A stretch of 9,212 nt of DNA. It comes from Pseudomonadota bacterium (GTDB lineage Bacteria > Pseudomonadota > Gammaproteobacteria > Burkholderiales > Burkholderiaceae_C). Of this stretch, positions 6,679 to 9,212 are shown piece after piece. The stretch is from the NCBI GenBank assembly GCA_023422975.1, contig JAFAGF010000026.1, positions 1 to 9,212 of the forward strand, written 5' to 3'. The notes below the pieces were generated by a model. The model was not told where the DNA came from. It saw only the letters and a list, made by a program, of their open reading frames with translations, and searched no databases. How positions within the stretch are numbered: the stretch's first letter is position 1; each line of letters starts with the position of its first letter. The translations under genes and the position numbers were made by a program.

Positions 6679-7698
6679 ATGCATATTATTTCCGACAAGG
6701 GTAAGACTACGCCCGCTTTCAGCGCCAAAGTAGGAACTGCAATTGCCGTGGCGTTCTGCGCCATCCCTTTGGTGGCAGCCCTCGGTGGTATTTTCTACAG
6801 CATCCCTGATACGCCACGCGCCCAGCACGCTGCGGCCCAGGAAGCGGCCAACCAGGCCAAGTTGGCGCAGGCGGCAGCTTTGGCTGCAGGTGGTGGCATG
6901 CAGTCGGTGGCTTATAGCGTGCCTGGCGCGCAAGACATTCCGGACAGCAAGATGGGTGAGTGGATCCAGCGTGGTGAGGCTATCTTCCTGCGCACCCCGG
7001 AAAATGCCAAAGGCTTCTCGGGCAACCCACTGAGCTGTGCCAACTGCCACCTGGATGCAGGTCGCCTGAATAATGCCGCGCCCATGTGGGGCGCGTACCC
7101 CATGTACCCTGCGTACCGTAAAAAGACCGACCACGTCGATACTTTTGCAGAACGTGTGCGCGGCTGTTTCATGTATTCCATGAACGGCAAGGCGCCGGAT
7201 GATGGCCACGACATCTTGGTGGCCATTGAAGCCTATTCGTACTGGCTGGCACAAAAGGCGCCAACGGGCGAGAAGCTGCCCGGCGCAGGTTTTAAGAAGG
7301 TGCCCAAGCCTGAGGTCGTGCCTACGTTTGCTGCTGGCCAGAAGGTGTATGAAGCCAAATGCGCCCTGTGCCACGGTGATAACGGCCAAGGGCAGAAGAA
7401 GGATGGCGTGACGGTGTTCCCGGCGCTGTGGGGTAAGGAGTCCTACAACTGGGGGGCTGGCATGCATGAAATTGATAAGGCCGCCAGCTTCATCAAGTCG
7501 AACATGCCTTATGGCTTGCACAATGATCTGACGGACCAAGAGGCTTGGGAAGCCGCTACTTACATCAACAGCTTTGAGCGACCCCAGGATCCACGCTTTA
7601 ACGGTGATATTGCTAAAACGCGGGAAATTTTCCACAACTCGCCCAATTCGCTGTATGGCGTAGAAGTCAACGGCAAGATGCTGGGTAAGGGCGTTTGA
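6679..7698 (+). CDS. tsdA: Dihaem thiosulfate dehydrogenase / tetrathionate reductase TsdA
   Basis: A 339-residue periplasmic dihaem cytochrome that joins two thiosulfate ions into tetrathionate with release of two electrons, or runs in reverse. A hydrophobic segment at 18-40 acts as signal or anchor, followed by an Ala/Gln-rich linker (47-73). Haem 1 is at C120-A-N-C123-H124. The strongly family-specific block APMWGAYPMYPAYR (134-147) is followed by RGC163FMYSMNG; Cys163 matches the unusual Cys ligand of the active-site haem (Cys96 in Allochromatium vinosum TsdA). Haem 2 is at C228-A-L-C231-H232. Its distal ligand is probably Met276 in KSNMP; the residue just before it is Asn275, as recalled for the Campylobacter jejuni enzyme, where A. 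vinosum has Lys. A Shine-Dalgarno (AAGGAAG, 6663-6669) overlaps the tsdB stop. Co-transcribed with tsdB and ended by the hairpin at 7725-7763. Family call is firm; reaction direction is inferred. Confidence 0.9.
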   Translation: MHIISDKGKTTPAFSAKVGTAIAVAFCAIPLVAALGGIFYSIPDTPRAQHAAAQEAANQAKLAQAAALAAGGGMQSVAYSVPGAQDIPDSKMGEWIQRGEAIFLRTPENAKGFSGNPLSCANCHLDAGRLNNAAPMWGAYPMYPAYRKKTDHVDTFAERVRGCFMYSMNGKAPDDGHDILVAIEAYSYWLAQKAPTGEKLPGAGFKKVPKPEVVPTFAAGQKVYEAKCALCHGDNGQGQKKDGVTVFPALWGKESYNWGAGMHEIDKAASFIKSNMPYGLHNDLTDQEAWEAATYINSFERPQDPRFNGDIAKTREIFHNSPNSLYGVEVNGKMLGKGV

Positions 7699-7724
7699 CG
7701 CACCTGGATTGAGGGATTGGTTGG

Positions 7725-7763
7725 AAAGCGCGCAGGTGGCAGCACCTGTGCGCTTTTTCTTTT
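7725..7763 (+). terminator. Rho-independent terminator of tsdBA
   Basis: A 14-bp stem with one G-U pair (arms 7725-7738 and 7743-7756, GCAG loop) is followed by TTTTTCTTTT (7754-7763). It begins 26 bases after the tsdA stop and ends the tsdBA transcript. The sequence between it and the next gene holds that gene's promoter region. Confidence 0.92.
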
Positions 7764-7912
7764 CCGAAGGGTGCTGAGCAAGCGTGCCGAGCTAAAAATT
7801 TATCAGTATGTATCTAAGGCACTGTCTGACAGGATATGGCACTGTTGCTCCTGAAAATGAATTGATGCTGACCATTGGGGCATCGGCAAACTGAACTCAG
7901 GAGGCATTTGGA
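7764..7912 (+). promoter_or_regulatory. Upstream region of small exported protein gene, with direct repeats
   Basis: The octamer GGCACTGT occurs at 7818-7825 and 7838-7845, exactly 20 bases (about two helical turns) apart. A perfect 5-base-arm palindrome CTGTCTGACAG lies at 7822-7832, overlapping the first copy. This could be a regulator site; no consensus promoter hexamers are convincing. AGGAGG (7899-7904) is the ribosome site 8 bases before the ATG at 7913. Confidence 0.45.
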
Positions 7913-8269
7913 ATGCAAGCAAAATTTCTGGCAATCACGGGCACTGCGTTGACGGCATTGACTTTGTCTACTGCCGCGATGGCGGATGTGGGCTGGGGCG
8001 CTGGCTTGACGTGGACTTTTGGGGGGCCTAAACCCAGTGCCGGCCCAGCGCTGGGCATCAAAATGTTCTCCACAGACAAGGAGAAAAAGGCAGCGGGTTA
8101 TCTGGGGCTGGACTACTCCTTCAGTGACAGGGGCTTCCGCCCCAATGTGGGCGTGGCTTATTTGGGCGAGAACAATGTGTATCTGGGCGCCGATGTGGGC
8201 TACTCATTCACACAACAAGGTATGAATTTTGGTGCGGGCGTAGGTTACGTAGACACCAAGAAAGATTGA
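7913..8269 (+). CDS. Small exported beta-rich protein, function unknown
   Basis: A 118-residue protein that I do not recognise as a named family. It starts with a clear Sec signal peptide (MQAKFLAITGTALTALTLSTAAMA, cleavage likely after Ala24), leaving a mature part of ~94 residues. That part alternates aromatic/hydrophobic and glycine-rich segments: VGWGAGLTWTF, GYLGLDYSFSD, GFRPNVGVAYLG, NVYLGADVGYSF and GMNFGAGVGYV. These look like amphipathic beta-strands of an outer-membrane barrel or of a small periplasmic beta-protein. No lipobox and no cysteine in the mature region. The ribosome site AGGAGG is ideal, suggesting high expression. It stands alone between two terminators. Five or so visible strands are fewer than the eight of the smallest well-known barrels, so it may oligomerise or be a partial-barrel relative. 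Confidence 0.82.
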   Translation: MQAKFLAITGTALTALTLSTAAMADVGWGAGLTWTFGGPKPSAGPALGIKMFSTDKEKKAAGYLGLDYSFSDRGFRPNVGVAYLGENNVYLGADVGYSFTQQGMNFGAGVGYVDTKKD

Positions 8270-8289
8270 GGGTCTGAATCTGACCTGTG

Positions 8290-8323
8290 AAATCCCTGCA
8301 GTGGTGACTGCGGGGATTTTTTT
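8290..8323 (+). terminator. Rho-independent terminator of the small exported protein gene
   Basis: A 13-bp stem with one G-U pair (arms 8290-8302 and 8307-8319, GGTG loop) runs into a T tract to 8323. It begins 20 bases after the stop at 8269 and separates this gene from hrpA. Confidence 0.9.
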
Positions 8324-8345
8324 CGCCCTTGCACTAAACCTGCAT

Positions 8346-8383
8346 GCAGCGCAGTTGGGGCGCTGCGGGGATAATTGCGCCCC
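8346..8383 (+). other. Competing hairpins in the hrpA leader
   Basis: Two exclusive foldings are possible just before hrpA: GCAGCGC (8346-8352) with GCGCTGC (8360-8366), or GGGGCGC (8357-8363) with GCGCCCC (8377-8383). The second would cover the bases up to 3 nt before the ATG. GATAAT (8370-8375) could instead be a -10 hexamer. Regulatory role unproved. Confidence 0.4.
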
Positions 8384-8385
8384 TT

Positions 8386-9212
8386 ATGCCTTTGAAGATC
8401 ACGTTCCCCGAGTCCCTGCCCGTATCCAGCCGCCGTGAAGAAATCATGGAGGCGATGGACAAGCACCAAGTCATCATTGTCTGTGGTGAAACCGGCTCGG
8501 GAAAAACCACGCAGTTGCCCAAGATTGCGCTGGCACTGGGGCGGGGCAAGGTCAATCAAGTGCCCGATGCCAACGGCCACGTGCGCGGCCACCTGATTGG
8601 CCACACGCAGCCGCGCCGCATTGCGGCCAGCTCGGTGGCCAAACGTATTGCCGAAGAGCTGAACACCCCGCTGGGCGAGTTGGTGGGCTACAAGGTGCGC
8701 TTTCAAGACACTCTGCAAAAGGGTGCTTCCGTCAAACTGATGACGGACGGTATTTTGTTGGCGGAGACGCAGACCGATCCGCTGCTCAAAGCCTACGACA
8801 CGCTGATCATTGACGAGGCCCACGAGCGCAGCCTGAACATTGACTTCTTGCTGGGCTACCTCAAGCAAATCTTGCCCAAGCGGCCTGATTTGAAGGTGGT
8901 GGTCACCTCGGCCACCATCGATGCGGATCGTTTCTCCCAGCATTTTGCCGGCCAAAACGGCCCCGCGCCCGTCATCATGGTCTCGGGCCGCACCTATCCG
9001 GTGGAGATGCGCTACCGCCCGTTTGAGGAAAAGAAAGACTTTGACCTCAACGACGCCATGGCCGACGCCGTGGACGAGCTGTGGAACGGCGGCGCCAAGG
9101 GCGGCGACATTCTGATCTTCTTGCCCGGTGAGCGCGAAATCCGCGAAGCGGCCGACCACTTGCGCAAGCACCTGCAAAACCAGCCTGCATTGCGCAGTGC
9201 CGAGGTGCTGCC
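8386..9212 (+). CDS. hrpA: ATP-dependent RNA helicase HrpA, DEAH-box, 5' part
   Basis: The frame is open from the ATG at 8386 to the right edge (275 codons plus two bases) with no stop, so only the N-terminal part is seen. HrpA is a DEAH-box 3'-5' RNA helicase implicated in mRNA processing and ribosome rescue; full-length members are ~1300 residues. Helicase motifs appear in order: motif [10 protein letters not shown] (34-42), Ia TQPRRIAA (74-81), motif Ib/GG-like TDG (120-122), motif II DEAH (143-146), and motif III SAT (175-177). Then ILIFLPG-x-x-EI marks the start of the second RecA domain. The domain starts only ~15 residues from the N terminus, with a short leader like [20 protein letters not shown]. 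No Shine-Dalgarno is visible before the ATG. The 3' part and the helicase C-terminal domains lie beyond the window. Confidence 0.93.
   Translation, partial: MPLKITFPESLPVSSRREEIMEAMDKHQVIIVCGETGSGKTTQLPKIALALGRGKVNQVPDANGHVRGHLIGHTQPRRIAASSVAKRIAEELNTPLGELVGYKVRFQDTLQKGASVKLMTDGILLAETQTDPLLKAYDTLIIDEAHERSLNIDFLLGYLKQILPKRPDLKVVVTSATIDADRFSQHFAGQNGPAPVIMVSGRTYPVEMRYRPFEEKKDFDLNDAMADAVDELWNGGAKGGDILIFLPGEREIREAADHLRKHLQNQPALRSAEVL

Noticed and set aside
6661..7635. Long minus-strand open frame of 324 codons opposite tsdA
   Set aside because: The plus strand encodes an unmistakable TsdA with haem motifs; the antisense reading has no recognisable motif and is a codon-bias shadow.
7864..7884. Inverted repeat GATGC / GCATC before the small exported protein gene
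   Set aside because: Five-base arms with an 11-base loop can occur by chance; no further support.
8245..9177. Minus-strand open frame of 310 codons opposite the right end
   Set aside because: The plus strand carries the HrpA helicase motifs in order ([16 protein letters not shown]); the antisense frame is a shadow of it and crosses the terminator at 8290-8323.
1..9212. Search for mobile elements, tRNA, rRNA, CRISPR or phage defence genes
   Set aside because: No transposase, long terminal repeats, tRNA-like cloverleaf, repeat-spacer pattern or defence-type domain was found.

Overview
The window looks like a chromosomal stretch from a betaproteobacterium, most likely a member of the Comamonadaceae such as Comamonas. 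This rests on general impression: moderately GC-rich coding DNA, a periplasmic c-type cytochrome pair of the thiosulfate-oxidising type, a PhnE-type permease and an HrpA helicase with betaproteobacterial character. No 16S or other taxonomic marker is present, so the genus is a guess.

Layout from left to right: (1) the 3' end of a PhnE-like ABC permease on the plus strand, closed by a bidirectional terminator (444-475). (2) A minus-strand alpha/beta hydrolase (513-1481) that converges on the same terminator. (3) A gene-free stretch (1482-1823) that ends in a 25-bp palindrome, almost certainly the operator of the next gene. (4) A plus-strand two-gene unit: a MarR-family repressor (1824-2303) overlapping by 4 bp a 716-residue FUSC/AaeB-like aromatic-acid efflux protein (2300-4450). 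It is closed by a second bidirectional terminator (4476-4504). (5) A minus-strand membrane-anchored metallophosphoesterase (4527-5702) that converges on that terminator. (6) A divergent control region (5703-5992) holding an AT-rich CTTAAT-N5-CTTAAT direct repeat like the sites of PmrA/BasR-type response regulators. (7) A plus-strand tsdB-tsdA pair (5993-7698): a c4-type dihaem cytochrome and a dihaem thiosulfate dehydrogenase/tetrathionate reductase, with its own terminator. (8) A small secreted beta-rich protein of unknown function (7913-8269) with an ideal Shine-Dalgarno and its own terminator. (9) The first 275 codons of an HrpA-type DEAH helicase running off the right edge (8386-9212).

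How the genes work together: TsdA should couple two thiosulfate molecules into tetrathionate (or do the reverse) in the periplasm, passing electrons to TsdB and on to the terminal oxidase chain. The MarR/FUSC unit is a typical ligand-derepressed efflux module, but it lacks the membrane-fusion and small membrane partners usually found beside AaeB. The remaining genes are independent single transcription units. No mobile element, tRNA, rRNA or CRISPR was seen. The parts that most deserve a second look are the putative response-regulator box upstream of tsdBA, the Asn-Met haem-2 ligand pair in TsdA, the perfect MarR operator and the uncharacterised small exported protein.
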